Source: Nocardia pseudovaccinii NBRC 100343
Lineage (GTDB): Bacteria; Actinomycetota; Actinomycetes; Mycobacteriales; Mycobacteriaceae
NCBI RefSeq assembly: GCF_001613225.1
Contig: NZ_BDBY01000270.1
Location: 1 to 43,165, forward strand
Reading direction: 5' to 3'
DNA: 43,165 bases
Numbering within the stretch: position 1 is the stretch's first letter; each line of letters begins with the position of its first letter. This document shows, piece after piece, positions 22,795 through 32,189 of this stretch. A program made the position numbers and the translations under genes. Below the pieces are notes generated by a model that searched no databases, was not told the origin of the DNA, and worked only from the letters and a program-made list of their open reading frames with translations.

Positions 22795-22878
22795 GTGAGC
22801 GAGCGAAGCGAGCGAACCATAAGCAGAGGCCACCTCGGTGGCACGACGGAGCCGAGCGTTAGCGAGGCGCAGTCGTGA
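22795..22878 (+). repeat. Start-codon miniature repeat, copy 2, encoding a coupled 27-aa ORF
   Basis: Reads as MSERSERTISRG... ending EPSVSEAQS, 27 codons plus stop, with a GTG start served by AGGAG (22784-22788). The TGA overlaps the phoX GTG (GTGA, 22875-22878). TCGTGA is present at both ends (22793-22798 and 22873-22878), as expected for insertion at the phoX start codon with a short duplication. The length (80 bp between the two starts) is the same as in copy 1. Removing it would put AGGAG at the correct distance from phoX. Confidence 0.75.
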
Positions 22879-24944
22879 CACCGAAGCCCCTCGCCCTGTT
22901 CGTTAAGCGGGACGGCGCGCCGAAGCGCTCGGCCATCACCTGTCAGTACAAATGCGGCAACGCCTGCTTCCACGAGGTTCCGAACACTTCCGAGAACGAA
23001 TACTTCGGCGATATGGTGCGCGCGGCGCTGACGCGGCGCGGCATGTTGAAGGGCAGTGCGGGGGTCGTGGTCGCGGTCGGCGCGGCCGGTGTGCTCGCGG
23101 CCTGCGGAGACGACAAGGTCGAATTGGCGGCGGGCGGCTCGCTGGTCGACGGTGTGCCGGTCGGTACCAACTTCGCACCCGTCGCGGCGAATTCCGATGA
23201 CGCACTGGTCATTCCGGAAGGTTACGAGCACAATGTCGTGATCCGCTGGGGCGACCCGCTGTTCGCCGACGCGCCGAAGTTCGATGCGAATGCCCAGTCC
23301 GCGGCCGCGCAGGCAAAACAGTTCGGTTTCAACAACGACTTCGCCGCCCTACTGCCCATCGAGGGGCAGGCGAATACCTATCTGCTGGTGGTGAATCACG
23401 AGTACACCACCGAACCACAGATGTTCAAGGGCTACAACAAGGAAGAGCCCGCACTCGAGCACTACCAGACCGCCATTGCCGCGCATGGTCTTTCGGTGGT
23501 CCAGGTAAAGGGCGAATCCGGAATCGGCAAGCTGACACCGGAATTCGGCAAATACAACCGTCGCATTACCGGCACCACCGAATTCACGGTCACCGGACCC
23601 GCCGCGGGCAGCGCCTTCCTGAAGACGAGCGCCGACCCGTCCGGCGCCAAGGTGCTCGGCACCCTCAACAACTGCTCCGGCGGCCTGACCCCTTGGGGCA
23701 CAGTCCTTTCCGGTGAAGAGAACGTCAACCAGTATTTCGCCAACGGCGATAAGGTCACCGACGAGGCCGCCAAGGCCAGGCTCAAGCGCTACGGCTTTCC
23801 GAACGGCGCCTCCGAGCGCAAGTGGGAGCGGCACGAGGCGCGCTTCGATCTGGCGAAGGAACCCAACGAAGCGAACCGATTCGGCTGGGTCGTCGAGGTG
23901 AATCCGTGGGATGCCGCGGCCGCGCCGATCAAGCACACCGCGCTCGGCCGGTTCAAGCACGAGGCCGCGACCATTCACGTCGCCAAGGACGGCACCGTCG
24001 TCGCCTATATGGGTGATGACGAGCGTTTCGACTACATGTACAAGTTCGTCTCGTCGCGAAAGGTGCAGTCCGGCAACGGCCAGGCGAGCATGCGGCACAA
24101 CCTGACGATTCTGGACGCGGGCACGCTGTACGTCGCCAAATTCACCGGCGATCACCCGGACAAGATCGACGGCAATGGCACGGTGCCCTCGGATAAGGGC
24201 TTCACCGGTACCGGCCAGTGGATTCCGCTACTGGTCACCGGCGAGGACGGCAAGGCCACCTCGAAGGTGGACGGCTGCACCGCCGAAGAGGTTTCGGTAT
24301 TCACCCGGTTGGCCGCCGACAAGGTCGGCGCGACCAAGATGGACCGTCCCGAGGATTTCGAGGCGAACCCCAAGTCCGGCAAGGTCTATGTCGCGCTGAC
24401 CTACAACGAGCAGCGCGGCGCGCAGGGCAAGCCCGCCATCGACGAGGCGAATCCGCGCAACATCAATAAATTCGGGCAGGTGCTCGAACTCGACGACGAT
24501 CACGCGGGCACCACATTCACCTGGAATATCCTGATGCTGTGCGGTGATCCGAAGACCACCGACACCTACTTCGCCGGTTTCGACAAGGCCAAGGTCAGCC
24601 CGATCGCGGCACCGGACAATCTCGCCTTCGACGATTACGGCAATCTGTGGATCTCCACCGACGCCTCACGCGCCAACGGCGCCAATGACGGCCTGTTCTC
24701 GGTGGTGCTCGACGGGCCGAATCGCGGCGAGACCAAACAATTCCTGACCGTCCCGTTCGGCGCGGAGACCTGCGGTCCGACGGTGTCGGAGCAGCGGGTC
24801 ACCGTGTGCGTCCAGCATCCGGGCGAGCGCGATGACGCGACCGCGGAGAAGCCCGCCTCGCATTGGCCCGATGGTGGCGATAGTCTGCCCAGACCCGCCG
24901 TTGTCTCGGTGTGGAAGAAGGGTGGCGGGCGAATCGGCGCCTAG
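22875..24944 (+). CDS. phoX: PhoX-type alkaline phosphatase
   Basis: 689-residue exported phosphatase of the PhoX (DUF839) family, which releases phosphate from organic esters with Ca and Fe cofactors. A conserved actinobacterial lead (CQYKCGNACFHEVPN, ENEYFGDM) precedes a Tat signal TRRGMLKG (53-60), a hydrophobic stretch and VLAAC, so Cys77 may be lipidated. The beta-propeller core shows LVVNHEYTTEP, NNCSGGLTPWGTVLSGEEN, RFGWVVEVNPWD, YMGDDERFDYMYKFVS, ARANGANDGLFS-like blocks and the final FGAETCGPTVSEQRVTVCVQHPGE. Its GTG start is coupled to the inserted leader ORF. Control by phosphate is likely, but no clear PHO box was found. Confidence 0.92.
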   Translation: MTPKPLALFVKRDGAPKRSAITCQYKCGNACFHEVPNTSENEYFGDMVRAALTRRGMLKGSAGVVVAVGAAGVLAACGDDKVELAAGGSLVDGVPVGTNFAPVAANSDDALVIPEGYEHNVVIRWGDPLFADAPKFDANAQSAAAQAKQFGFNNDFAALLPIEGQANTYLLVVNHEYTTEPQMFKGYNKEEPALEHYQTAIAAHGLSVVQVKGESGIGKLTPEFGKYNRRITGTTEFTVTGPAAGSAFLKTSADPSGAKVLGTLNNCSGGLTPWGTVLSGEENVNQYFANGDKVTDEAAKARLKRYGFPNGASERKWERHEARFDLAKEPNEANRFGWVVEVNPWDAAAAPIKHTALGRFKHEAATIHVAKDGTVVAYMGDDERFDYMYKFVSSRKVQSGNGQASMRHNLTILDAGTLYVAKFTGDHPDKIDGNGTVPSDKGFTGTGQWIPLLVTGEDGKATSKVDGCTAEEVSVFTRLAADKVGATKMDRPEDFEANPKSGKVYVALTYNEQRGAQGKPAIDEANPRNINKFGQVLELDDDHAGTTFTWNILMLCGDPKTTDTYFAGFDKAKVSPIAAPDNLAFDDYGNLWISTDASRANGANDGLFSVVLDGPNRGETKQFLTVPFGAETCGPTVSEQRVTVCVQHPGERDDATAEKPASHWPDGGDSLPRPAVVSVWKKGGGRIGA

Positions 24945-24963
24945 TCGATTTCCCCGCGCAACA

Positions 24964-25006
24964 CACGAAGCCGCTACTCGAACCTGCAGGGAGTAGCGGT
25001 TTCGTG
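24964..25006. terminator. Convergent terminator with 16-bp stem
   Basis: Arms 24964-24979 and 24991-25006 pair over 16 bp with one G-U pair and an 11-nt loop. It is located between the stops of phoX (24944) and the GH25 gene (25011). Confidence 0.75.
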
Positions 25007-25010
25007 CTGT

Positions 25011-25739
25011 TCAGCCCATATTGGCGTAGCGCGCGAAATCGCCTTGGGCGCCGCTGTACACGTTGACGTCGGTGCCGCCCGCGATACCGGGAATGCGTCC
25101 GCTGTCGGTGGTCTGCCAGAACGTCCAGGTCGGCCAGCCACCCGGGACTTCGGGTTGTTCGTTGCCGCGGTAGTCGGCGATCCAGAGCGGATACCTGGTG
25201 AATTCATTGGTATTCGCCATGGCCGACTTCCAGAAATTCGGATAGGTGTAGACGATCGGCACCCGTCCGGTCAGGGCCTGCACGGTATTGAGATATCGAT
25301 GCGTCCAGTCGATCAGTGCGGCCGGACCGAGTCCGCCCGTATTCTCCAGATCGAGCACCGGCGGCAGATCCAGCGGCCCGTTCTGTCCGAGCACGATCGT
25401 CGCGTACAGCGCCGCCTGCGGCTCCGGCGGCAGGTTCGGTCGCGCGTAGTGATACGTCCCGCGCGCGACCCCCGCCGCCCGCATCAGCAAGCTGTCCGGC
25501 ACGAAATACGGATTGACGTAATTCACGCCCTCCGTCGCCTTCAGCATGGCGAAGGCGTGCCCAGCGCTTCGCACCGCGAACCAGTCGATGAACCGGCCGT
25601 CGACATGCTGCCACGACGACACATCGGGCCCGCTCGGTTCGGCCACCGCCGTGCCCGCCGAAGTAGCCATCAGGATGCTGCCCGCCGTGATCGCGGACAA
25701 CGCCAAGGCGCGAGTGGATCTCCAACAAGTACTATCCAT
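25011..25739 (-). CDS. Secreted GH25 muramidase (lysozyme)
   Basis: 242-residue secreted cell-wall hydrolase. The signal peptide (ALALSAITAGSILMATSAG) has a probable cleavage site after AVA or AEP near residue 33. The GH25 catalytic carboxylates are present: Asp39 in GPDVSSWQ and the DxE pair Asp130/Glu132 in PPVLDLENTG, with ATEGVNYVNPYF and GTYHYARP typical of the family. It would cut the MurNAc-GlcNAc bond of peptidoglycan, possibly for growth or against other bacteria. The ATG is preceded by TATCGT (gene strand) eight bases upstream, a likely leaderless arrangement, and by a CRP-type site. Confidence 0.9.
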   Translation of the reverse strand: MDSTCWRSTRALALSAITAGSILMATSAGTAVAEPSGPDVSSWQHVDGRFIDWFAVRSAGHAFAMLKATEGVNYVNPYFVPDSLLMRAAGVARGTYHYARPNLPPEPQAALYATIVLGQNGPLDLPPVLDLENTGGLGPAALIDWTHRYLNTVQALTGRVPIVYTYPNFWKSAMANTNEFTRYPLWIADYRGNEQPEVPGGWPTWTFWQTTDSGRIPGIAGGTDVNVYSGAQGDFARYANMG

Positions 25740-25768
25740 GCTGTTCGACGATAGCGACCATTACTTGA

Positions 25769-25784
25769 TGTGACCAGAGTTACA
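25769..25784 (-). promoter_or_regulatory. CRP-like binding site upstream of the muramidase
   Basis: TGTGACCAGAGTTACA matches the mycobacterial CRP (Rv3676) pattern TGTGA-N6-TCACA with one mismatch. If transcription begins at the ATG (25739), the site is centred near -37.5, overlapping the -35 region. Confidence 0.5.
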
Positions 25785-25873
25785 TCTGAGGTATTTGCAC
25801 AGCATTCACTGGTCGCCCCTTGGGGCCAATTGCATCAACAGCGGTCACCATTGCCGCGACCGGCCCGGATACG

Positions 25874-27211
25874 TCAGCCGAGCCAGTCCAGGACCGAGGC
25901 CGCGGTCCAGGACTGCTGCATGCTGCCGAGGGGTTCGCCGGTGAATGGTTCGTAGTACTCGGCGAAGCTGCCGTCGCTGGCTTGGCGCAGACCCTCGGCG
26001 CGGAGCATGAAGGAGCGTTCGGCCCAGCCGCGGCGGGCGAAGACCCAGGAGAACAACCAGCTCATCACCGGCCAGACCGGGCCGCGCCAGTATTCGCGGG
26101 AGCGGAAGTCCTTGGAGACCGGCGAGGTGGACGGCGGCAGGGCGTAGCGCAAGTCCGGATGGCCGCAGAAGCGCGGGCCCTCGAACAGTCGCAGCAGACT
26201 GCGTTCGGTGTCGCGGGGGAGGCCGCCGCACAGCAGCGGGGCGAACATCGAGAGGGTCTCGGTATTGATCCAGCGCTGGAGGCGCACGTCGAAATCCCGG
26301 GCCGCGCCGGTTCGGGCGTCGGTGGTCGCGACCACGCCAGTGCGGAAGCGTTCCGCCCACGAATACAGTTCGCGGACATCGGCATGGGGCTGCTTGTACT
26401 CCTCACCGATATTGGCGAGAACCTCACACGCCAGCGCGAAGATGGCGGTGACGAAGACATCCTCCACCGCGAAACTCATCGTCGAGGCGAGCTGGTAGTC
26501 GTCGTATCCGGCGCGGCGCATCTGCTCGACCAGCCACAGATAGCGGTCGTATTCGCGATCGCTCGGCCGCTGCGATGTGTCCGAGACCACCAGCAGATCC
26601 TCACGCTGATACGGCGGCAGATCGCCGGGCGTCACATTCGCGTAGGCCCGATCCCAGCGCGGCGAATTGTCCATCCCGGATTCCCAGCCGTGATACAGCG
26701 TGATCCGGCCGCTCTCCTTGGGGTCGCGGGCATGGGCCAGCCAGCGATGCCAGCGCACCAGATCCGGCCAGCGCCGATTCAGGAATTCCTCGGCCACCGC
26801 CCTGGTGCTGCGGCCGTGGCGGCGGGAATGGTCGAGGATGCGCTGCACCGCGATGGCGTGCACCGGCGGCTGGGTGATGCCGGAGGTGTCCGGACCGTCC
26901 GGGGCATTGGCGGCCAGCTTCTTGCACTCCCAGCGGGCCGGGCCGGGGAAGTAGCCGTCTACACCATTGGCGAAGACGATGTGCGGGATCATCCCGTTCT
27001 TCCACTGCGCCGAAAGCAGCGTGTCCAGTTCGATGACCGCGCGCTCGACACTCAGCGGGGCGAGGCCGACCGCGACGAAGGCGGCATCCCAGCTCCACAT
27101 GTGCGGATACAGCCGGGGTGCGGCACTGGTCATGGTGCCCAGATCATTGCCCCGTAGCAGGTAGGCGGCGCGAGCCGCGAGCTGTGTTGGGGTGAAACCC
27201 GGGTGTGCCAT
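25874..27211 (-). CDS. ggh: Glucosylglycerate hydrolase (GH63)
   Basis: 445-residue intracellular GH63 (alpha/alpha)6-barrel enzyme. It lines up almost residue for residue with the 446-residue mycobacterial glucosylglycerate hydrolase: Asp181 in WESGMDNSPRW is the general acid and Glu418 in GSFAEYYEP the general base (Asp182 and Glu419 in the M. hassiacum enzyme, from memory). MWSWDAAFVAVGL, FPGPARWECKKLA and FRSREYWRGPVWPVMSWL are further family blocks. It cleaves glucosylglycerate, a solute stored under nitrogen limitation, to glucose and glycerate. The start is set at ATG 27211 because it gives the family length; an upstream extension to 27337 adds an unrelated sequence. Confidence 0.9.
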   Translation of the reverse strand: MAHPGFTPTQLAARAAYLLRGNDLGTMTSAAPRLYPHMWSWDAAFVAVGLAPLSVERAVIELDTLLSAQWKNGMIPHIVFANGVDGYFPGPARWECKKLAANAPDGPDTSGITQPPVHAIAVQRILDHSRRHGRSTRAVAEEFLNRRWPDLVRWHRWLAHARDPKESGRITLYHGWESGMDNSPRWDRAYANVTPGDLPPYQREDLLVVSDTSQRPSDREYDRYLWLVEQMRRAGYDDYQLASTMSFAVEDVFVTAIFALACEVLANIGEEYKQPHADVRELYSWAERFRTGVVATTDARTGAARDFDVRLQRWINTETLSMFAPLLCGGLPRDTERSLLRLFEGPRFCGHPDLRYALPPSTSPVSKDFRSREYWRGPVWPVMSWLFSWVFARRGWAERSFMLRAEGLRQASDGSFAEYYEPFTGEPLGSMQQSWTAASVLDWLG

Positions 27212-27369
27212 CCCCCTATTTTGCGATGACACTCGCAAGTACGCCCGCTCAGTGACTCGTGTCTCGTCCTGGTGCGCCCTGGTGGCCAGCTGTTGTGCGC
27301 CGGATCTCACTCCGCATGCCCCGTCCGTGAATTCCACTTATTCGCTTTATGCATCCATCGCCGCGCGCG

Positions 27370-27411
27370 GGTAGTGCTACCACCCGCTTCGGTGGCCGAT
27401 ACGGTGACTCC
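27370..27411 (+). promoter_or_regulatory. Promoter of the SDR gene with palindrome
   Basis: TACGGT (27400-27405) is a TANNNT -10 element six bases before ATG 27412, indicating a leaderless mRNA. The palindrome GGTAGTGCTACC (27370-27381) covers the -35 position and may be an operator. Confidence 0.45.
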
Positions 27412-28107
27412 ATGACCTCCGCCGTGACCAGCACACCGAAGCCGACCGCGCTGATCACCGGCGCCAGCCGGGGGCTCGGTGCCGCGATCGCTCGCGAACT
27501 CGCACCGACCCACGAGCTGTTGCTCGGCGCCCGCTCGGCCGAGGCGCTGCGCGCGATATTAGGCGAACTGCCCGGCGCCACCGGATGGCCGGTCGAGTTG
27601 ACGGACTATTCCGCAGTGGCGGAAGCTGTTTCGCCGATTCGGCGCCTGGATGTGCTGGTACACAACGCCGGTATCGCGGACCTGGATTCGATCGCCGAAT
27701 CCTCGGTGCAGCAGTGGCGAAATACCTTGGAAGCCAACGTGATCGCCATCGCCGAGTTGACTCGGCTGCTGCTGCCCGCATTGCGCGCGGCCAACGGTCA
27801 TGTGGTGCTGATCAATTCGGGTGCCGGATTGCGGGCGAATGCGGGGTGGGCGTCTTACGCGGCGAGCAAGTTCGGCTTGCGGGCTTTCGGTGACGCGCTG
27901 CGGTTGGAGGAGCCGACGCTGCGGGTGACCTCGATCCATCCCGGCCGCATCGATACCGATATGCAGCGGGAGATCATCGCGGGTGAGGGGCGCGAGTACC
28001 ACGCGGAGGAATTCCTCAGCCCGGAGACTGTCGCGGCGACCGTGCGTGCCGCGATCGACACACCGCGCGACGGCCATCCGACCGAGATCGTGCTGCGGCC
28101 CTACTGA
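27412..28107 (+). CDS. Short-chain dehydrogenase/reductase
   Basis: 231-residue classical SDR. TGASRGLGAAIA (about 14-25) binds the cofactor, GARS after beta-2 with Arg suggests NADP(H), NAG is at HNAGIADL, the catalytic Ser is in LINSGAGLRANAG, and the YxxxK motif is YAASK. A PGRIDT block follows. It is short for a classical SDR (about 250), and compact variants like this are common among actinobacterial SDRs of unknown substrate. The start is fixed by the leaderless -10 element; the gene stands alone. Confidence 0.87.
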   Translation: MTSAVTSTPKPTALITGASRGLGAAIARELAPTHELLLGARSAEALRAILGELPGATGWPVELTDYSAVAEAVSPIRRLDVLVHNAGIADLDSIAESSVQQWRNTLEANVIAIAELTRLLLPALRAANGHVVLINSGAGLRANAGWASYAASKFGLRAFGDALRLEEPTLRVTSIHPGRIDTDMQREIIAGEGREYHAEEFLSPETVAATVRAAIDTPRDGHPTEIVLRPY

Positions 28108-28284
28108 TTCGGCTCACTGTGATTTCATCCGAATGTGCGGCCGAGATGGTGTCGTTTTCTTGACATGTTGTTCCGAGGTTCAGCTCGGGGACAGTTTCGC
28201 TCGGTAGCCTCGCGTCTGTTACCTGCGCGTTTGCGTCGACGGGGCGGCGGTGCGCTGATAGAGCGAAGCTAGAGGGTTCGGATC

Positions 28285-29070
28285 GTGGATAGACGTCGGT
28301 TGCTGACAATGCTCGCAACAGGCACCGCGCTGGCATTGACCGGCTGTGTGCGGGCCGAGGGGGAGCCGTTCAACAGTGGTTCGGCGGGCAGCGGGCCGAT
28401 ACTGCCCGCGCCGCTGCTGCCCCCGCCGCCGATCGGACCGAAGACGCCGATTCCGGCGCAGACCATCACCGCACTGCCGGGCGGTGGCACCAATTTGGCG
28501 CTCACGATCGATGACGGTGCGAGTCCGGAAGTCGTCGGGGCCTACATCAAGTTCGCCAGGGATACCGGCGCGCGATTCACCTTCTTCGTGACCGCCTACT
28601 ACGACTCGTGGGCGATTCACCGAGATGCGTTGCGGCCCCTGGTCGATTCCGGTCAGATCCAGCTCGGCAATCACACCTGGGATCATGCTGATCTGACCAA
28701 GCTGTCCGCGTCGGGCATCTCCTCGCAGTTGGAGCGGGCGAAGTCCTTCCTGTGGAACAACTTCGGTGTGGACGGCACGCCCTACTACCGCCCGCCCTTC
28801 GGTCGCCACAACGGCACGGTCGATCGGGTCGCCGCGGATCTCGGCTACACCGTGCCGACCATGTGGTACGGCTCGCTGTCGGACTCCGGTGTGATCACCG
28901 AGGATTACCTGTTGGAGTGCGCGCGTAAGTATTTCAATCCGCAGACGATCATCATCGGGCACGCGAACGCGCCCGCGGTTACGCACGTCTACGGGCAGCT
29001 CGTGGACATCATCAAGGAGCGCAATCTCTCCATGGTGACCCTCAACGACGTGCTGCTGCCGCCGCGCTGA
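28285..29070 (+). CDS. Polysaccharide deacetylase-family lipoprotein
   Basis: 261-residue exported NodB-domain protein. MDRRRLLTMLATGTALALTGC is a lipoprotein signal, possibly of Tat type (RRR), with Cys21. A Pro-rich linker precedes the NodB domain: LTIDDGA (Asp76 and Asp77), metal ligands His130 and His134 in HTWDH, RPPFG at 169-173 and the late His in IIIGHAN. These are the residues of carbohydrate esterase family 4, which removes N-acetyl groups from peptidoglycan or similar sugars. GTG 28285 follows AGAGGG by eight bases. The 177-bp upstream region holds TTGACA (about 28159) but no matching -10 that I trust. Confidence 0.88.
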   Translation: MDRRRLLTMLATGTALALTGCVRAEGEPFNSGSAGSGPILPAPLLPPPPIGPKTPIPAQTITALPGGGTNLALTIDDGASPEVVGAYIKFARDTGARFTFFVTAYYDSWAIHRDALRPLVDSGQIQLGNHTWDHADLTKLSASGISSQLERAKSFLWNNFGVDGTPYYRPPFGRHNGTVDRVAADLGYTVPTMWYGSLSDSGVITEDYLLECARKYFNPQTIIIGHANAPAVTHVYGQLVDIIKERNLSMVTLNDVLLPPR

Positions 29071-29157
29071 CAGAACGCGGCGCCCACGGTATCCGTCCGT
29101 CGCGCTGACAGGGCTCTGCACACGGGCCCGTCCGTTGCGTCGACATCAGCTGCTCCG

Positions 29158-29207
29158 CGCACGGAATTCGCCGCCGCGCACGAAAATGTGCGGCCGAATT
29201 CCGTGCG
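29158..29207. terminator. Convergent terminator between deacetylase gene and leuS
   Basis: CGCACGGAATTCG (29158-29170) pairs exactly with CGAATTCCGTGCG (29195-29207), and additional pairing is possible inside the loop through GCGCAC and GTGCGG. It lies 16 bases from the leuS stop. Confidence 0.7.
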
Positions 29208-29223
29208 CAGCGGTGGCTAGCGC

Positions 29224-32073
29224 TTACGCGACGATATTGATCAGCCGCCCCGGCACCACGATCAGCTTGCGCGGCGCATTCCCGCCGAGCAGTGCCACGA
29301 TCTTCTCATCGGCCAGCGCGGTCGCCTCGATGGTCGCGTTATCGGCGTCGGCGGGCACCTGAATTCGGCTGCGCACCTTGCCGTTCACCTGAATCGGGTA
29401 CTCCACCGACTCCTCGACCAGCAGCGCCGGATCCGCCACCGGGAACGGGCCATGGGCCAGGGATTCCTTGTGCCCCAGCCGTTCCCACAGTTCCTCGGCG
29501 ATATGCGGTGCCATCGGCGCCAGCATCAGCACCACCGGCTCGACCACCTCGCGCGGCGCGCCCGCGGGGTAGCTCTTGGTCAGATGGTTGGTCAGCTCGA
29601 TCAGCTTGGCACCGGCGGTGTTATCGCGCAGCGCGGCGTAATCCTCGTCCACACCCGCGATCGTCTTGTGCAGCAGGCGCCGCGTCTGCTCCGACGGCGC
29701 CGCGTCGGTGACCCGGATCGCGCCGGACTCCTCGTCGACGACCAGTCGCCACACCCGCTGCAGGAACCGGTGCGCACCGACGACATCCTTGGTCGCCCAC
29801 GGCCGCGAGGTATCCAGCGGCCCCATCGACATCTCGTAGAGGCGGAAGGTGTCGGCGCCGTAGGTATCGCACATCTCGTCCGGCGAGATGGCGTTCTTCA
29901 ACGACTTTCCGATCTTGCCGTACTCCTGGAACGCCTCGATCTCGATGCCGGTGGTGGGATCCGGGAAGTAGTGCTTGCCGTCGCGCTCGATGATCTCGGC
30001 GGCGGGCAGATACGCACCGCGCGCGTCGGTGTAGGCGTGCGCCTGGATGTAGCCCTGGTTGAACAGGCGGCGGTACGGCTCATAACCGCTCACATCACCC
30101 AGATCGAACAGCACCTTCTGCCAGAACCGCGCGTACAGCAGGTGCAGCACCGCATGTTCGACACCACCGACGTACAGATCGACGCCGCCCGGATCGTTCG
30201 GGCCGTGCTCCGAGGTGCGTGGGCCCAGCCAATACTGCTCGTTTTCTTTGGCGCAGAACGCATCCGGGTTCGTCGGGTCCGCGTAGCGCAGCTGATACCA
30301 GGAGCTGCCCGCCCAGTTCGGCATGACATTGGTATCGCGGCGGTACTGCTTGGGACCGTCACCCAGATCCAGTTCGACATTCACCCAGTCGGTGGCCTTG
30401 GCCAGCGGCGGCGACGGTTCGGAGTCGGCGTCGTTCGGATCGAAGGTGACCGGTGCGAAATCGTCCAGCTCCGGAAGTTCTACCGGCAGCATGGATTCCG
30501 GCAGTGCGTGCGGTGCGCCGTCCTCGTCGTAGACGATCGGGAACGGCTCACCCCAGTAACGCTGGCGGGCGAACAGCCAGTCGCGCAGCTTGTACTGGAC
30601 GGTGCCCTTGCCGTGGCCGTCGGCCTCGAGGCGCGCGATGACGGTGGCCTTGGCCTCTTCGACGGCCAGGCCGTTCAGGTAATCGGAGTTCACCAGCGCG
30701 CCGTCACCGGAGTAGGCCGCGGCCGAAATATCTCCGCCGGAAATGACTTCCACGATCGGCAGGCCGAATACCGAGGCGAATTCCCAGTCGCGCTGATCGT
30801 GCCCTGGCACGGCCATGATCGCGCCGGTGCCGTAACCGGCCAGCACGTAGTCGGCGATGAAGATCGGCACCTGGGCGCCGTTCACCGGGTTCGTCGCGTA
30901 GGAACCCAGGAAGACGCCGGACTTCTCCTTGTTCTCCTGTCGCTCCAGATCCGATTTGGCCGCGATCGCCTTGCGGTATCCGGCAACGGCTTCCCGAGGG
31001 TCACCGGCGTCCTCGAAGGTCCAGCGCGGATCGACGCCCTCGGGCCAAGCCTCCGCGGTCAGCCTGTCGACCAGCTCGTGCTCGGGAGCCAGCACCACAT
31101 ACGTGGAGCCGAACAGGGTATCCGGCCGGGTGGTGAAGACCTCGATCTGCTGACTGTCGGCATCGAATTTCACCTGCGCGCCACGGGATCGCCCGATCCA
31201 GTTGCGCTGCATGGCCTTTACGTTCTCCGGCCAGTCCAGGTGGTCCAGATCGTCGACCAGCCGGTCGGAGTAGGCGGTGATGCGCATCATCCACTGCCAC
31301 AACCGCTTCCGGAATACCGGGAAGTTGCCGCGCTCACTGCGGCCGTCGGCGGTGACCTCTTCATTGGACAGCACCGTGCCCAGACCGGGACACCAGTTGA
31401 CCACCGAATCGGTTTGGTACACCAGGCGATACGAGTCCAGCACCTCGGCACGTTCGGCGGCGGTCAGATCGTTCCAGGCGCGGCCGTCGGGGGTCGGCCG
31501 GGCACCCGAGTCGAACTGCGCCTGCAGTTCCGCGATCGGGCGGGCGCGGTCCAGATCCTGGTCGTACCAAGCGTTGTAAATGCGCAGGAAGATCCACTGC
31601 GTCCACTTGTAGTACTCCGGATCGGTGGTCGCGAACGAGCGCCGACGGTCGTGGCCAAGGCCGAGCCGGTCCAGCTGACGCTGCATGGTGGCGATATTCG
31701 ACTCGGTGGTCTGGCGCGGATGTGCTCCGGTCTGTACCGCGTACTGCTCGGCGGGCAGACCGAACGCGTCGTAGCCCAGCGCGTGCAGCACATTGCGGCC
31801 CTGCATCCGGTGATAGCGCGCGAAGACGTCGGTGGCGATGTAGCCCAGCGGATGCCCGACGTGCAGGCCCGCGCCGGACGGGTACGGGAACATGTCCTGG
31901 ACGAACAGCTTGTCCGTCGGCGTCGCACCCGCGAGCGGGCCTACCGGGTTCGGCGCGTGGAAGGTCCCGCGCTCATCCCAGGTCCGCTGCCACCGGCGCT
32001 CGATGCGGCCGGCGAGGCCGGCGCTGTACCTGTGCTCCGGTACATCGCTTTCGGTTGCACGAGTGTCCGCCAC
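29224..32073 (-). CDS. leuS: Leucyl-tRNA synthetase
   Basis: 949-residue class Ia synthetase that charges tRNA-Leu. The HIGH motif is HVGH (71-74, in GLHVGHPLGY). The KMSKS loop is KIGKS (about 717-721, in YGKIGKSLKN), a known variation of this loop among bacterial LeuRS. The CP1 editing domain (about 230-430) is present, with DTLFGSTYVVLAPEH and YGTGAIMAVPGHDQRD; the C-terminus YPIQVNGKVRSRIQVP is typical. The start is GTG 32073, with GGCAGGA upstream. It is transcribed away from an SdpI-like gene across a 128-bp divergent region. In M. tuberculosis leuS and the AlgH-type gene Rv0038 are also close neighbours, here about 10 kb apart. Confidence 0.97.
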   Translation of the reverse strand: MADTRATESDVPEHRYSAGLAGRIERRWQRTWDERGTFHAPNPVGPLAGATPTDKLFVQDMFPYPSGAGLHVGHPLGYIATDVFARYHRMQGRNVLHALGYDAFGLPAEQYAVQTGAHPRQTTESNIATMQRQLDRLGLGHDRRRSFATTDPEYYKWTQWIFLRIYNAWYDQDLDRARPIAELQAQFDSGARPTPDGRAWNDLTAAERAEVLDSYRLVYQTDSVVNWCPGLGTVLSNEEVTADGRSERGNFPVFRKRLWQWMMRITAYSDRLVDDLDHLDWPENVKAMQRNWIGRSRGAQVKFDADSQQIEVFTTRPDTLFGSTYVVLAPEHELVDRLTAEAWPEGVDPRWTFEDAGDPREAVAGYRKAIAAKSDLERQENKEKSGVFLGSYATNPVNGAQVPIFIADYVLAGYGTGAIMAVPGHDQRDWEFASVFGLPIVEVISGGDISAAAYSGDGALVNSDYLNGLAVEEAKATVIARLEADGHGKGTVQYKLRDWLFARQRYWGEPFPIVYDEDGAPHALPESMLPVELPELDDFAPVTFDPNDADSEPSPPLAKATDWVNVELDLGDGPKQYRRDTNVMPNWAGSSWYQLRYADPTNPDAFCAKENEQYWLGPRTSEHGPNDPGGVDLYVGGVEHAVLHLLYARFWQKVLFDLGDVSGYEPYRRLFNQGYIQAHAYTDARGAYLPAAEIIERDGKHYFPDPTTGIEIEAFQEYGKIGKSLKNAISPDEMCDTYGADTFRLYEMSMGPLDTSRPWATKDVVGAHRFLQRVWRLVVDEESGAIRVTDAAPSEQTRRLLHKTIAGVDEDYAALRDNTAGAKLIELTNHLTKSYPAGAPREVVEPVVLMLAPMAPHIAEELWERLGHKESLAHGPFPVADPALLVEESVEYPIQVNGKVRSRIQVPADADNATIEATALADEKIVALLGGNAPRKLIVVPGRLINIVA

Positions 32074-32189
32074 GGTCCTGCCTTCTTGTTCTCGCCGATC
32101 CCCGTCATAGATGTGTCTATCAGGGTAGAACGTCCGGGCTTATACACCGAAAATCGGGCCGGGCTGGATCCGGCGTGGCGGCGGTGCGA

